A stretch of 64,000 bases of DNA from NCBI RefSeq assembly GCF_001280005.1, contig NZ_LGDW01000177.1:36317-100316 (forward strand), read 5' to 3'. The notes beneath the pieces are model-generated. The model searched no databases, was not told the origin of the DNA, and saw only the letters and a program-made list of their open reading frames with translations. Position 1 is the first letter of the stretch, and every line of letters begins with the position of its first letter. Positions 53,298 through 61,120 of the stretch are shown here, piece by piece. The stretch is from Streptomyces sp. NRRL WC-3618 (GTDB lineage Bacteria; Actinomycetota; Actinomycetes; Streptomycetales; Streptomycetaceae). Made by a program: the position numbers and the translations under genes.

Positions 53298-53336
53298 ACC
53301 TCCCGCTCCCTCCCCCCTCCCCGCAAGGAGTCATCG

Positions 53337-54143
53337 ATGAGCACCCTCTCCTTCAAGATCCTCGACCTGGACTTCCCGGCCGGCAGCAAGAACAAGACCG
53401 CCGTCCTCGTCACCGGCGAGCACGAGGCCCTCCTGGTCGACGCCGCCTTCACCCGCGCCGACGGCCACCGCCTCGCCGCCGAGATCCTCGACTCCGGCAA
53501 GAAGCTCACCACCGTCTTCGTCAGCCACGCCGACCCCGACTTCTACTTCGGCGCCGAAGTCATCGCCGACACCTTCCCCGACGCGACCTTCGTCGCCACC
53601 CCGATCGTCATCGAACACATCCAGCACTCCTACGAGGGCAAGCTCAAGGCATGGGCCGCGCTCGGCCCCAACCTGCCCACCCGCCTGGTCGACCTCACTC
53701 CGCTGACCGGCGACCTCACCCTGGAGGGCCACCGCTTCGAACTCAAGGGCGGCCCGGCCGCGCTGCCCGACCGCCACTACCTCTGGCAGGCCGAACACCG
53801 CGCCCTCCTCGGCGGCGTCCTCCTCTTCCAGCAGGAACACGTCTGGGTCGCCGACACCCCCACCCCCGGCGACCGTGCCGCGTGGATCGACCTGCTCGAC
53901 GAAATGGCCGTCCTCGAACCGGAGTTGGTCGTCCCCGGCCACCGCCTGCCCGCCACAGCGGCCGACGCCTCCGCCATCACCGCAACCCGCGAGTACCTTC
54001 TGGCCTTCGAGGAGGAGCTTGCTACGGCGGCCGACGGTGCGACGCTGACTGAGGCTCTGGTCAAGCGTTACCCCGGCAACGGCATGCTGATCGCCGCCCA
54101 GATCGGCGCAAAGGTCGCCAAGGGCGAAATGAAGTGGGGCTGA
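53337..54143 (+). CDS. MBL-fold protein with a degenerate metal motif
   Basis: A 268-residue metallo-beta-lactamase-fold protein. The signature loop is SHADPDFYFG, so the usual H-x-H-x-D-H reads H64-x-D66-x-D68-F69: two of the four metal ligands are changed. A downstream Asp (VWVADTPTPGD) and His (VVPGHRLPAT) are retained. This variant is seen in a set of actinobacterial MBL proteins; metal content and activity are doubtful. It starts 39 bp after the DsbA-like gene with a clear CAAGGAG site. It ends 2 bp before the next ATG. Confidence 0.85.
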   Translation: MSTLSFKILDLDFPAGSKNKTAVLVTGEHEALLVDAAFTRADGHRLAAEILDSGKKLTTVFVSHADPDFYFGAEVIADTFPDATFVATPIVIEHIQHSYEGKLKAWAALGPNLPTRLVDLTPLTGDLTLEGHRFELKGGPAALPDRHYLWQAEHRALLGGVLLFQQEHVWVADTPTPGDRAAWIDLLDEMAVLEPELVVPGHRLPATAADASAITATREYLLAFEEELATAADGATLTEALVKRYPGNGMLIAAQIGAKVAKGEMKWG

Positions 54144-54145
54144 CC

Positions 54146-54556
54146 ATGGCCGAGTTCACGACCTCCACCGCCCCCGCCGATGTCGTACGGCGTCAGTACC
54201 TGGCGTCTGCGGCAGGTGACTTGGAGGCCCTTCGGGCCACCCTCGCCCCCGACGTCGAGTGGACGGAGATGGCCGGCTTCCCCCTCGCCGGCACCTACCG
54301 CACCCCCGAGGGCGTCACCGCCAACGTCATGGAGAAGCTCGGCCACGACTGGGACAGTTGGGCCGCCCACGACGACACCTACGTCGTCGACGGCGAGAAC
54401 GTCGTCGTCCTCGCCCGCTACACCGCGACCAACAAGGCCACCGGCAAGCCGATCGACATCCGCGTCGCCCACCATTTCGTGGTGCGCGGTGGGCTCATCG
54501 TCCGCTTCGAGCAGTTCGTCGACACCGCCCTCGTCCGCGAGGCGATGGCTGGCTGA
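54146..54556 (+). CDS. SnoaL-like (NTF2-fold) protein
   Basis: A 136-residue NTF2-fold protein: VVRRQYLASAAGDLEALRATLAPDVEWTEMAGFPLAGTYR and GLIVRFEQFVDTALV are the family landmarks. SnoaL-like proteins act as small isomerases/hydrolases or ligand binders. ATG 54146 comes right after the MBL stop; a GTG at 54134 is in frame and would overlap it. Third gene of the DsbA-MBL-SnoaL unit. Confidence 0.85.
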   Translation: MAEFTTSTAPADVVRRQYLASAAGDLEALRATLAPDVEWTEMAGFPLAGTYRTPEGVTANVMEKLGHDWDSWAAHDDTYVVDGENVVVLARYTATNKATGKPIDIRVAHHFVVRGGLIVRFEQFVDTALVREAMAG

Positions 54557-55410
54557 GCGGTTCGGATCCGGGCGTCGGCCACACGGGGTGTGGGCGAGTC
54601 ACCCTCGGTAACGGCGCCCGGATCAACCGCGTGGACGAACCGGACGAGCATGTCTGACGGCCGAACGGCCAGGTGGGCCACCTCTTTGGGCGGCTGGTGC
54701 GCCGAGAGCGGGCCACTGTTCCCTTGACCGGTACGTGGACACTGAGCACCGCGCCGGAAGTGACGGTCGGACTCCTCACCCCGTACCGGACCGTGGTGAC
54801 GAAGAAGCGGTGGTCGCCGGGACGCGGGCACACCGACGTGGGGTGCGGGGCGCGGACGCTCACGGTGTGGAGCAGGCGGCCGTCGGGGATGCGATCGGCT
54901 CCCCTCCGACTGCAGCGGGCTCGCGGTCAGGCCGGCGGGACGCAGCCGCGTCCACGCCACTCGCGTCGATGTCGGTAGAGGGCGACAGCGGTCCCGGATT
55001 CAGCGAAGCACGGGCAGTGGCCAGGCCCGTTCCGGAGCCGACACCGGTGACGAAGGCGACCTGGCCGCCGGCCCGGTTCTCAGCCGGCAGCCCCATGGAC
55101 CGCAGCCCATGCAGCGCAACCAGCGGATGAATCACCTCGGAGACACCGTCGGCCTGGACACGGCCGCGCCACCCCGGCCCCTGTACGGCCCCTGTACGGC
55201 CCCTGGGTCATGGCATCGGCCCTCAGCGCAGCCGCCCGCACGGAGAGCGGCAACCTCGATCACGCGCTCTGCCGCAGGCCAGAGGGGTGGGAACTCCCCC
55301 GACCACCGCCGGACTCCAAACCCACGAGCAGCGGATTCAGTCCGTTCAGGCAAAGTTGACGCTCCGACACCCAAAAACGAACGTTTCCGCAGGTCAGAGA
55401 CCTGCGCAGG
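54557..55410. other. Decayed region, no intact gene
   Basis: About 850 bp with no intact gene. It contains a possible SDR fragment (54999-55135) and otherwise Arg/Pro-rich open frames that look like shadows. It ends at the tRNA fragment. Directly repeated 11-mers (GGCCCCTGTAC) occur at 55181-55205. Confidence 0.45.
54999..55135 (-). pseudogene. SDR N-terminal fragment
   Basis: A short minus-strand stretch reads GGQVAFVTGVGSGTGLATARA, the SDR cofactor-binding strand-helix, preceded by about 20 residues and followed by non-homologous sequence. It is too short to be a working gene and I only support it as a fragment. Confidence 0.35.
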
Positions 55411-55455
55411 TGGGGCGGGTGGGACTCGAACCCACGGCCGACGGATTATGAGTCC
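55411..55455 (-). other. 3' fragment of tRNA-Met(CAT), likely attachment-site scar
   Basis: On the minus strand 45 nt form the 3' part of a tRNA: anticodon loop CTCATAA, variable region, T-arm GTGGG-TTCGAGT-CCCAC and the 3' acceptor strand CCGCCCCA. The D-arm and 5' acceptor are absent: the sequence upstream does not pair with the acceptor strand. Integrases of actinobacterial elements commonly use the 3' half of tRNA genes as att sites and leave such a copy at the far end. An integrase remnant lies 1.2 kb away. Confidence 0.75.
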
Positions 55456-55689
55456 CCTGAGGATCTTGGCGGCCCTTGCCAACCAACGTTCATCTCTGTC
55501 GTTTTCCCAGGTCAGACGCGCCGATCAGTGTCAGTCCTGTGTGGTCCTTGTCGTTCCGTTCCTGTCCTTGTGGCCCCTCAATGGCCCCTGGGGGTCGATG
55601 AGTTAGGCGCTTACCACAGCAGCAGCCATGTCCGCCCAGTTCAGCCGAGGGGCTGGAACCCTTCGCGCAGCGGAGTCCCTTACCGACGC

Positions 55690-55727
55690 GATGATGCTCC
55701 ACCCCGATACCGAGGTGGAGCATCATC
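55690..55727 (-). terminator. Strong hairpin after the XRE gene
   Basis: A perfect 14-bp stem (55690-55703 with 55714-55727) with a 10-nt loop, about 65 bp downstream of the minus-strand XRE gene. The rest of the interval back to the tRNA fragment contains nothing recognised. Confidence 0.75.
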
Positions 55728-55791
55728 CCTGCGTGAGGCAATCCTGCCCACCGGACTACGCATGGACCTGGGTCGCAGCATGTCGATCGGA

Positions 55792-56466
55792 TCAGCCGAG
55801 GACGTAGGTCTCATCACCGAAGTCAGCGACGATCTTCAGCTTGCCGCCAAGTGCCTTGACGTAGGCAGCGAGGGTGTCGACCTCGCTGCGCTCCAGTTGG
55901 CCCTTCTCGATGCGCGAGACGCGAGCCTGGGTGACACCCATGGCTTCGGCAACCTGGACCTGTGTGGTGTGCTGCCGCTTCCGCAACTCGGCGAGGCGGT
56001 GCACACGGGAGGCCAGGACCATCGCCTGAGCCCCCTTGTGAACCTGGTCCTTTTCGGCATCGGTGAAGGCGAAGTCCTCGGCCGAATGAGAAGGCTCTTC
56101 TCCGTCCTTCGGGAGAGCCTCGGCGGACAGGACGTTGACTTTGATGCCGGTGACCACGATGGCCTCGTCGGTCTTCGCTTGCAGTACGAGGGGAAGCGTG
56201 GCTGGTGTGCAGGGCATGGGGCCCGGTGTGTACGCCGTCAGCCCGGGTGGCCCGGAGATCTCGTCCCAGATCCATCCCCACAGACCTTGAACTGCCCAGA
56301 ATGCGGTGGCCCCTAGTAGCGGCAGTACCACGAGCGTCGTCCAGTGCGTCCGGTCCCGTAACGGTGTCCATGGCTGTATCACTGGGCCCGGCTCAGGCTG
56401 CGGTTCTGGTTCCTGCCTTGCGTCACTGTCAGGCTGTGGCGTTGATGCACTTGGGTCCTCAGGCAT
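55792..56466 (-). CDS. XRE-family antitoxin-like protein fused to a membrane-protein N-terminus
   Basis: A 224-residue chimera. The C-terminal 100 residues are a HigA-type XRE regulator (FAFTDAEKDQVHKGAQAMVLASRVHRLAELR, QVQVAEAMGVTQARVSRIEKGQ, ALGGKLKIVADFGDETYVLG). The N-terminal 120 look like a different protein: a Pro-rich start, one membrane segment (WTTLVVLPLLGATAFWAVQGLWGWIW) and a beta-rich extracellular-type piece (AIVVTGIKVNVLSAE). HigA antitoxins are normally soluble and about 100 aa beside a RelE toxin. No toxin gene is present, so a deletion that removed it probably created this fusion. Confidence 0.7.
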   Translation of the reverse strand: MPEDPSASTPQPDSDARQEPEPQPEPGPVIQPWTPLRDRTHWTTLVVLPLLGATAFWAVQGLWGWIWDEISGPPGLTAYTPGPMPCTPATLPLVLQAKTDEAIVVTGIKVNVLSAEALPKDGEEPSHSAEDFAFTDAEKDQVHKGAQAMVLASRVHRLAELRKRQHTTQVQVAEAMGVTQARVSRIEKGQLERSEVDTLAAYVKALGGKLKIVADFGDETYVLG

Positions 56467-56624
56467 ATCAGCCTCCCTCGGAGCCTATTTTCCCGTACGG
56501 AGGTTGTCTCCAAGCCGTTGGCAGTCATGCGTGATTCGATGGGAACCCTCGGGTGCGGTGCCCCGACGTCAGGGGGGCCGTTGGCCCTGTGGTGGAGTCG
56601 CTAGGCCGGTCTCGGCGGCCTGCT

Positions 56625-57143
56625 TCAGCACTGACCCGCAGTCCGACCTGGGACATCAGCTTGGAGGCGGTGTAGTTCCTGGCGGTAGCAGCGAACTTGC
56701 GGCAGGTGGCCAGCCCGCCGCCCCAGCCTGTGAACAGCGTCCCGGCCTCCGGCCCGGTCGGCGGGATCCGCAGCTGGGCTCCTTGGCCCCGCGCGGCCGG
56801 TCATCCGGTGGAGCTTGACCTTGTGCCGCAGCTCCAAGAACAGGAAGTACGTCGTCAGCGCCTGCGACCGGGCCAGCCGGGTGCCGCTGGGTGAGTTCCG
56901 CAGCACCTTCCCGAAGTACGTGTCGGCATCGGCCAGCTCCATGTCCCATAGCGGCCGACCGAACCAGGTCCTGATCTGCTCAAGGTGCCCGACGTCCCCG
57001 CGGATCGTGCCATCCGCCAGGCCCGCCGAGGCCCGCGCGAGGACGAACCCGGACACCGCGTCGATCTCGAACCACTCCAACTCCTCCACTGACGCGGGCG
57101 CCCAGTGCTCACGCAGGTCCCGTACGACCGCCAGCGCCGTCAA
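56625..57143 (-). pseudogene. Tyrosine recombinase (integrase) N-terminal remnant
   Basis: The core-binding domain of a phage-type integrase reads from 57143: VEELEWFEIDAVSGFVLARASAGLADGTI, GDVGHLEQIRTWFGRPLWDMELADADTYFGK, RSQALTTYFLFLELRHKVKLHRMTGR. After a frameshift near 56800 it continues as QLRIPPTGPEAGTLFTGWGGGLATCRKF and NYTASKLMSQVGLRV to about 56630. The C-terminal catalytic domain (Arg, His, Arg, Tyr) is lost. Together with the tRNA fragment this marks an old integrated element. Confidence 0.8.
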
Positions 57144-57407
57144 CCCGAGCCTCCTCGCCTTCGGCCCGACTGCGGATCGGTCGGACGAGGTGATAAAGCC
57201 TCAAGAATCCCGAAGTTACATCACAAAGACGCAGTGCACCCAAAGGAGAAGAATCCCCTGGCAACGGGGTTGGGGACGCAGCCAGACTCAGGGGAACTCG
57301 CGGGATGTCGCACACCCTGCGGGCGGTTGGAACCCGCCACGCGGGCCACTGACACTTCCCGTGGCAGAACAGCTGACGTTGCCATGGCAGACGACAGTGA
57401 GCCCGGA
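57144..57407. other. Intergenic region, no gene
   Basis: No coding region supported. One copy of GTTGGAACC lies at 57326-57334, related to the inverted repeats flanking the next gene. Confidence 0.4.
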
Positions 57408-57426
57408 CACGGTAGTTGGAACCTGG
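57408..57426 (+). repeat. 19-bp inverted repeat, left copy flanking DUF6193 gene
   Basis: Core GTAGTTGGAACC. Matches the reverse complement of 58011-58029 at 17 of 19 positions. The DUF6193 gene lies between the two copies. Confidence 0.7.
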
Positions 57427-57450
57427 CAATGATGGGTGGAACTGGTGAGG

Positions 57451-57873
57451 TCAGCTCGTGGAGAGGTCGGTGTCCGGAGGCTCGGGGGTGGCGGACAGGG
57501 CGGTGGCGTCGTGGATGGCGAGTTCTGCTGGGGTGCCGACGAAGGCAGGTCCGCAGCCGGGAGGGAGGCGTTCGACCACCATCGTGACGGCCTGCGCAGG
57601 CGTCGCCGCTGGGCCCACGGACTCGCTGCGGAGGGGGCCGGAGACCCAATATTCGCCTCCTGCTGCGGGCTGGATGTAGGGAATGTCCCATGTCCAACGC
57701 TGCTCTGTGCAGCGGCTGAAGTGCAGCTCTCCCATTCCTGTCCATGGAAACAACTGGCGCAGGCGTGGTTCGGTGTAGGCCGCTTCGAGCAGTTCCGGGC
57801 GGACCCGCCCGTCGGCGCGGACCTTCTGCCAACCTGCTTCGACGAGGGCGTGACTCGGGGGCCTGGTGTCCAT
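57451..57873 (-). CDS. DUF6193-family protein
   Basis: A 140-residue soluble protein of a streptomycete family: LVEAGWQKVRADGRVRPELLEAAYTEPRLRQLFPWTGMGELHFSRC and WDIPYIQPAAGGEYWVSGP, then a predicted helix (AQAVTMVVERLPPG). The family is sometimes found near natural product loci, but its function is unknown. ATG 57873 is the only good start. It is isolated, with GGTTCCAAC motifs on both sides. Confidence 0.72.
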   Translation of the reverse strand: MDTRPPSHALVEAGWQKVRADGRVRPELLEAAYTEPRLRQLFPWTGMGELHFSRCTEQRWTWDIPYIQPAAGGEYWVSGPLRSESVGPAATPAQAVTMVVERLPPGCGPAFVGTPAELAIHDATALSATPEPPDTDLSTS

Positions 57874-58010
57874 AGCGACACATCATCCCCGTCGTTGGCC
57901 GAACCTGGTTCCAACAAGAATGGCAATGCGCCGCAGGTTCCAGGAAGCGTGACCGTGTGGTTCCAACCAGCGTGTCTCGCGCGGCTTGAACCACCAGGTC
58001 ACCAGCCGGT

Positions 58011-58029
58011 CCGGGTTCCAACTACCGCG
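58011..58029 (-). repeat. 19-bp inverted repeat, right copy flanking DUF6193 gene
   Basis: Core GGTTCCAACTAC, the inverted partner of 57408-57426. Further GGTTCCA copies lie at 57907-57915, 57936-57942 and 57959-57967, between the gene start and this repeat. Confidence 0.7.
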
Positions 58030-58092
58030 TCCCGTCAGTCACGCACCGTCGCGTGGATGGGCTGAGGGAAGAGGCCGACCGCACAGGCCGAG

Positions 58093-58554
58093 TTGGCCGT
58101 GGCCGAGCGGGAATGGCGGGAGTGGGCCATCGCCCGCTCGCGGGTCGGCGAGGTACTGGCCCCCGTGGACGAGCCCGGGCAAAGCCACGCCCAGGCCGAT
58201 GGGACAGCGCCGGCCATGGGACAGGCCAAGGAGACATCGTCAGCGCCGACCGCGGCGAAGTCGAAGTCGCAGGTGCCGGTGTGGCGTGCGGGGCTGGCCC
58301 GGTCGGTGCTGTCGGTGGACTATCAGCGCATTCTGCAGGCACTCTCGGACCGTCTCCGGCTTCATCAGCTTCATCAAGGGCCGCTGACCTGCCAGGAGAT
58401 GGCCGTCTTGTTCGGCCTGGACGCGGTGCCAGCGCGGGTGGAGGCATTGCGGTCGAAGGCGAAACGCCTGGTCGCGCGGGGCTGGCTGGCCGAGGGGCAG
58501 CCGGGCCGGTTCACGCTCGCTGCGGGTGTGGCCGGGCGAGGCGGCGGGTCATGA
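58093..58554 (+). CDS. HTH-containing hypothetical protein of Streptomyces mobile regions
   Basis: A 153-residue protein. The N-terminal 60 residues are low-complexity; the C-terminal part reads as a winged helix (LTCQEMAVLFGLDAVPARVEALRSKAKRLVARGWLAEGQPGRFTLA) after a conserved VDYQRILQALSDRLRL segment. I know this type as a recurrent streptomycete protein next to transposases, without known function. The start is uncertain (TTG 58093 or further upstream), and the gene may be 5'-truncated. Its end overlaps the convergent IS5 remnant by 44 bp. Confidence 0.6.
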   Translation: MAVAEREWREWAIARSRVGEVLAPVDEPGQSHAQADGTAPAMGQAKETSSAPTAAKSKSQVPVWRAGLARSVLSVDYQRILQALSDRLRLHQLHQGPLTCQEMAVLFGLDAVPARVEALRSKAKRLVARGWLAEGQPGRFTLAAGVAGRGGGS

Positions 58555-58893
58555 GAAGGATCATCGACCAGTAGATCATCGCTTCGGCGCTGGTGGTGCG
58601 GCGTTCGTAGTCGCGTGCCAGGCGGCGGGTGCGCATCAGGTGGGCGAAGAGGCGCTCGACGATCCACCGTTTGGGCAGGACCACGAAGCCGCGCATGTCG
58701 TCGCTGCGTTTGACGATCGCCAGGACCAGCGCGAGCGCGGTGAGGCAGTGCTCGACGAGGGGGCCGGTGTAGCCGCCGTCGGCCCAGACCAGCTCCAACT
58801 GGTGGTGTGCGTCGGCGACCTGCCCGAGTAGGGCCTGGGCGGCGGCGCGGTCGCCCATGTGGGTTTCGAGTCTTGGCTGGAACGCGATCACCT
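58511..58893 (-). pseudogene. IS5-family transposase C-terminal remnant
   Basis: Minus strand: VIAFQPRLETHMGDRAAAQALLGQVADAHHQLELVWADGGYTGPLVEH, then LALVLAIVKRSDDMRGFVVLPKRWIVERLFAHLMRTRRLARDYERRTTSAEAMIYWSMI to the natural stop at 58511. These are the C-terminal catalytic Asp and Glu blocks. The N-terminal part is missing; the sequence switches to an oxidoreductase tail at about 58894. Confidence 0.82.
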
Positions 58894-59034
58894 GCGGCCG
58901 CTCTGGCCAACCCGGACCTGCCGGCCCGCCTCCAGGCGAACGCCCCACTGAACGCGGCCGACCCGGCCACCTTCTACGGCGGCGACCGCACCGGATACAC
59001 CGCCTACCCCACCCTCGACGCGGCACAGAAGTGA
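58894..59034 (+). pseudogene. Old Yellow Enzyme-family C-terminal tail
   Basis: ALANPDLPARLQANAPLNAADPATFYGGDRTGYTAYPTL is the characteristic C-terminus of NADH:flavin/alkene reductases (the FYGG..GYT.YPTL block). Everything upstream is lost at the junction with the IS5 remnant. The stop is at 59032-59034. It is not expressible as a functional enzyme. Confidence 0.75.
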
Positions 59035-59231
59035 CATGGCACCGGCGCGAGACCCGGCGCGCGCCGGTAGAGGCGCCACCTGAGGGTGAAGGGACAGGGT
59101 AAGTCGATCAAAGTGGTTGGGGTAGGAGTGCCAGGCCGGTCTCGCAGAGGTGTGCATCTCCTGGTGAGTGGCGTGGCCTGCCGGCCCGCGACGAGTAGGC
59201 TGATCGTTCGTCATCGGACGTGGAGGCCGGC

Positions 59232-59672
59232 GTGGACTATGGCGACAAGCTCTTCTGGCTCTCGGTTGTGATTCAACGCAAGTACGCGCAGATCTGCGCC
59301 GAGTTCGACCTGACCCCCTCGCAGGCCACGCTGCTCTGCGCAGTCAGGAACGAGCCGCGGCAGATGGCTGACCTCGCCGCGTCGTTGGGTATGACCAAGA
59401 ACGCATTGAGCCAGCTGGTCGATCGCACCGCGCAGCGCGAGTTGGTCGGCCGGGCAAGCTCGGCGCAGGACCGACGGGTCGTCATGCTCAGTGCGACGCC
59501 CACGGGGAAGGTGCTCGCCGAGGCCGTGTACGCCGAGGTCGCCAAGCGCCTGCCCGAGATCGCGAGGAACCTCGACGCCGACGACCAGCGCGACTTCGAG
59601 CGCGTGGCCACCGCCATCGTGGACACCTCGGACCTCTCTTCGCCCACCTCGAACCAACCCATCACACCGTGA
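59232..59672 (+). CDS. MarR-family transcriptional regulator
   Basis: A 146-residue MarR protein: LTPSQATLLCAVRNEPRQMADLAASLGMTKNALSQLVDRTAQRELVGRASSAQDRRVVMLSATPTGKVL spans the winged helix. GTG 59232 with GGAGG 5 bp upstream is the best start; GTG 59220 also fits. The next gene, an NmrA-like oxidoreductase, starts 83 bp downstream on the same strand, with two operator palindromes between. The MarR most likely represses that gene. Confidence 0.88.
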   Translation: MDYGDKLFWLSVVIQRKYAQICAEFDLTPSQATLLCAVRNEPRQMADLAASLGMTKNALSQLVDRTAQRELVGRASSAQDRRVVMLSATPTGKVLAEAVYAEVAKRLPEIARNLDADDQRDFERVATAIVDTSDLSSPTSNQPITP

Positions 59673-59692
59673 GGTCCCGCTACACCCGCACC

Positions 59693-59737
59693 TTGACGTA
59701 GTTCATACCGTGAACTAATTTCGTTCATGCCGTGAAC
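59693..59737 (+). promoter_or_regulatory. Promoter with two MarR-type operators before the NmrA-like gene
   Basis: -35 TTGACG (59693-59698) and -10 TAATTT (59716-59721) are 17 bp apart. Palindrome 1 (59699-59717: TAGTTCA-N5-TGAACTA, perfect) fills the spacer; palindrome 2 (59723-59737: GTTCA-N5-TGAAC) follows the -10. Their centres are 22 bp apart, two DNA turns, so two dimers would bind the same face. Confidence 0.82.
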
Positions 59738-59755
59738 TAGTGAAGGGTGGCAGCG

Positions 59756-60646
59756 ATGAGCACACAGACGACCGGCACGATCGCAGTCTTAGGCGCGACG
59801 GGGCAACAGGGCGGGGCGGTGGTCGACGCGCTGCTGGACCACAAGGCGCGGGTGCGGGCTTTGGTCCGCAACCCGCAGTCCGACCGGGCTCAGGCGCTGG
59901 CCGCCCGCGGCGTCGAGCTGGCGGCCATCCGGGCCGACGACCCGGCGTCGCTGGCCGCCGCGCTGGCGACGGTCGAGGGGTTCTACTTCATGACCCCGGA
60001 GGCGAACAGCCTCGAAGAGGTCGAGGCGGAGATCCGCATCGGTACCGCGCTCGTCGACGCGGCGGTCGAGGCGGGCGTCCCGCACGTCGTGTTCAACTCG
60101 GTCTTCGGAGCGGACCGGGAGTCGGGTGTGCCGCACCACGACTCGAAGCACTGGATCGAGGAGCACCTGAGAAAGTCCGGCCTGAGGGCCGCGATGGTTC
60201 GCGCGACCGCCTTCATGGAGAACTTCGCGAGCGTGATGGCACCGAGCCTGGAGCATGGGGAGATCGTGCTGAGGCTGCCGCTGCCGGAGGACGTCGCTCT
60301 GAAGATGATCTCGGTCAGGGACATCGGCCGGGTCGCCGCCGCGCTCCTGCTCGACACCGCGCAGGCGCCCGGCGGAGCCGTCGAGCTCGTCGGCGACGAG
60401 CTGACGGGCCCCCAGATCGCCGCGGCGTTCGGCGCGCGCGCCGGGCTCCCGGCACGGTACGAGGCCCTCCCGTTGAGCGTGCTTCCCAACGACCTCGACA
60501 AGGCGATGTTCCGCCAGTTCGCGAAGGCGGCGGAATACCCTTCGGACCTCGCGGTGGTGCGCTCGATCGAGCCGGCCACCCTGGACCTGGTCGAGTGGAT
60601 CCGAGCTACCGGCTGGACCGCGCCCACAAACGTGGCTGGTTCCTGA
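59756..60646 (+). CDS. NmrA-family NAD(P)-binding oxidoreductase
   Basis: A 296-residue atypical SDR. The cofactor motif is IAVLGATGQQGGAVVDALL (residues about 10-27), then VRALVRNPQSDRAQALAARGVEL and GVPHVVFNSVFGADR, with a HSCARG/NmrA-like C-terminal domain. ATG 59756 follows AAGGGTGG. Members act as redox-sensing regulators or as quinone/azo reductases; the active Tyr-x-x-x-Lys is not obvious. It is likely repressed by the upstream MarR via the paired palindromes. Confidence 0.9.
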   Translation: MSTQTTGTIAVLGATGQQGGAVVDALLDHKARVRALVRNPQSDRAQALAARGVELAAIRADDPASLAAALATVEGFYFMTPEANSLEEVEAEIRIGTALVDAAVEAGVPHVVFNSVFGADRESGVPHHDSKHWIEEHLRKSGLRAAMVRATAFMENFASVMAPSLEHGEIVLRLPLPEDVALKMISVRDIGRVAAALLLDTAQAPGGAVELVGDELTGPQIAAAFGARAGLPARYEALPLSVLPNDLDKAMFRQFAKAAEYPSDLAVVRSIEPATLDLVEWIRATGWTAPTNVAGS

Positions 60647-61120
60647 GCCTCCGGCCGCGATGAACGCCCCGCGATCGTGCCCACGGTCTCGGCGCTCTGG
60701 GCACGGCAACGCATCCGCCAACGGTTGAAGTAGTCACGAAGCTCCCGGGGCGTGCCCAAGGCCGACACCGGCACACTGGTTGTCGAGAGGCCGCCGGTCG
60801 ACGGCGAGGTAAAGATCCACGTCCAGGAGGCCCCGGGCCGCCAACCAAAAGACCTCACCGACTACGCCCGCGAGGCCGCCGCGCCGGCGTCTGGACCCGT
60901 ATAGCGGATGGCAGGAATAGGCTTGCCCGTGCCGGCCATCCGCAACGGTGCTCGGCGCGTCTCTGACCGCCGCTGAGGCCTTGTTTCCGTCTGACCAGAG
61001 GCGGATCAACTTCATTGACATATGGTCGGCTACCCCATTTCTCACCGAATCTGATCCACCGCAGTTCAGCGCCGCTCAGCATGGATCAGATTCGGTGATA
61101 CCAGGTCTACGGTCCTGGCA
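60647..61120. other. Gene-poor interval with a large inverted repeat
   Basis: No intact gene. Plus-strand scraps such as KADTGTLVVERPPVDGEVK and DLTDYAREAAAPA (60750-60900) look like coding sequence of a lost gene I cannot identify. The last 80 bp contain a perfect 17-bp inverted repeat. The AT content around 61010-61040 is higher than nearby. Confidence 0.45.
61042..61098. repeat. Perfect 17-bp inverted repeat
   Basis: Arms 61042-61058 and 61082-61098 (TCACCGAATCTGATCCA and its exact complement) with a 23-nt loop. It lies between the plus-strand NmrA gene and the end of the minus-strand AraC gene. It may be a bidirectional terminator or the paired ends of a lost insertion. Confidence 0.85.

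Noticed and set aside
55411-55480. A complete tRNA-Met gene
   Set aside because: The T-arm, anticodon loop and 3' acceptor are present, but no D-arm or 5' acceptor strand that pairs with the 3' end is found.
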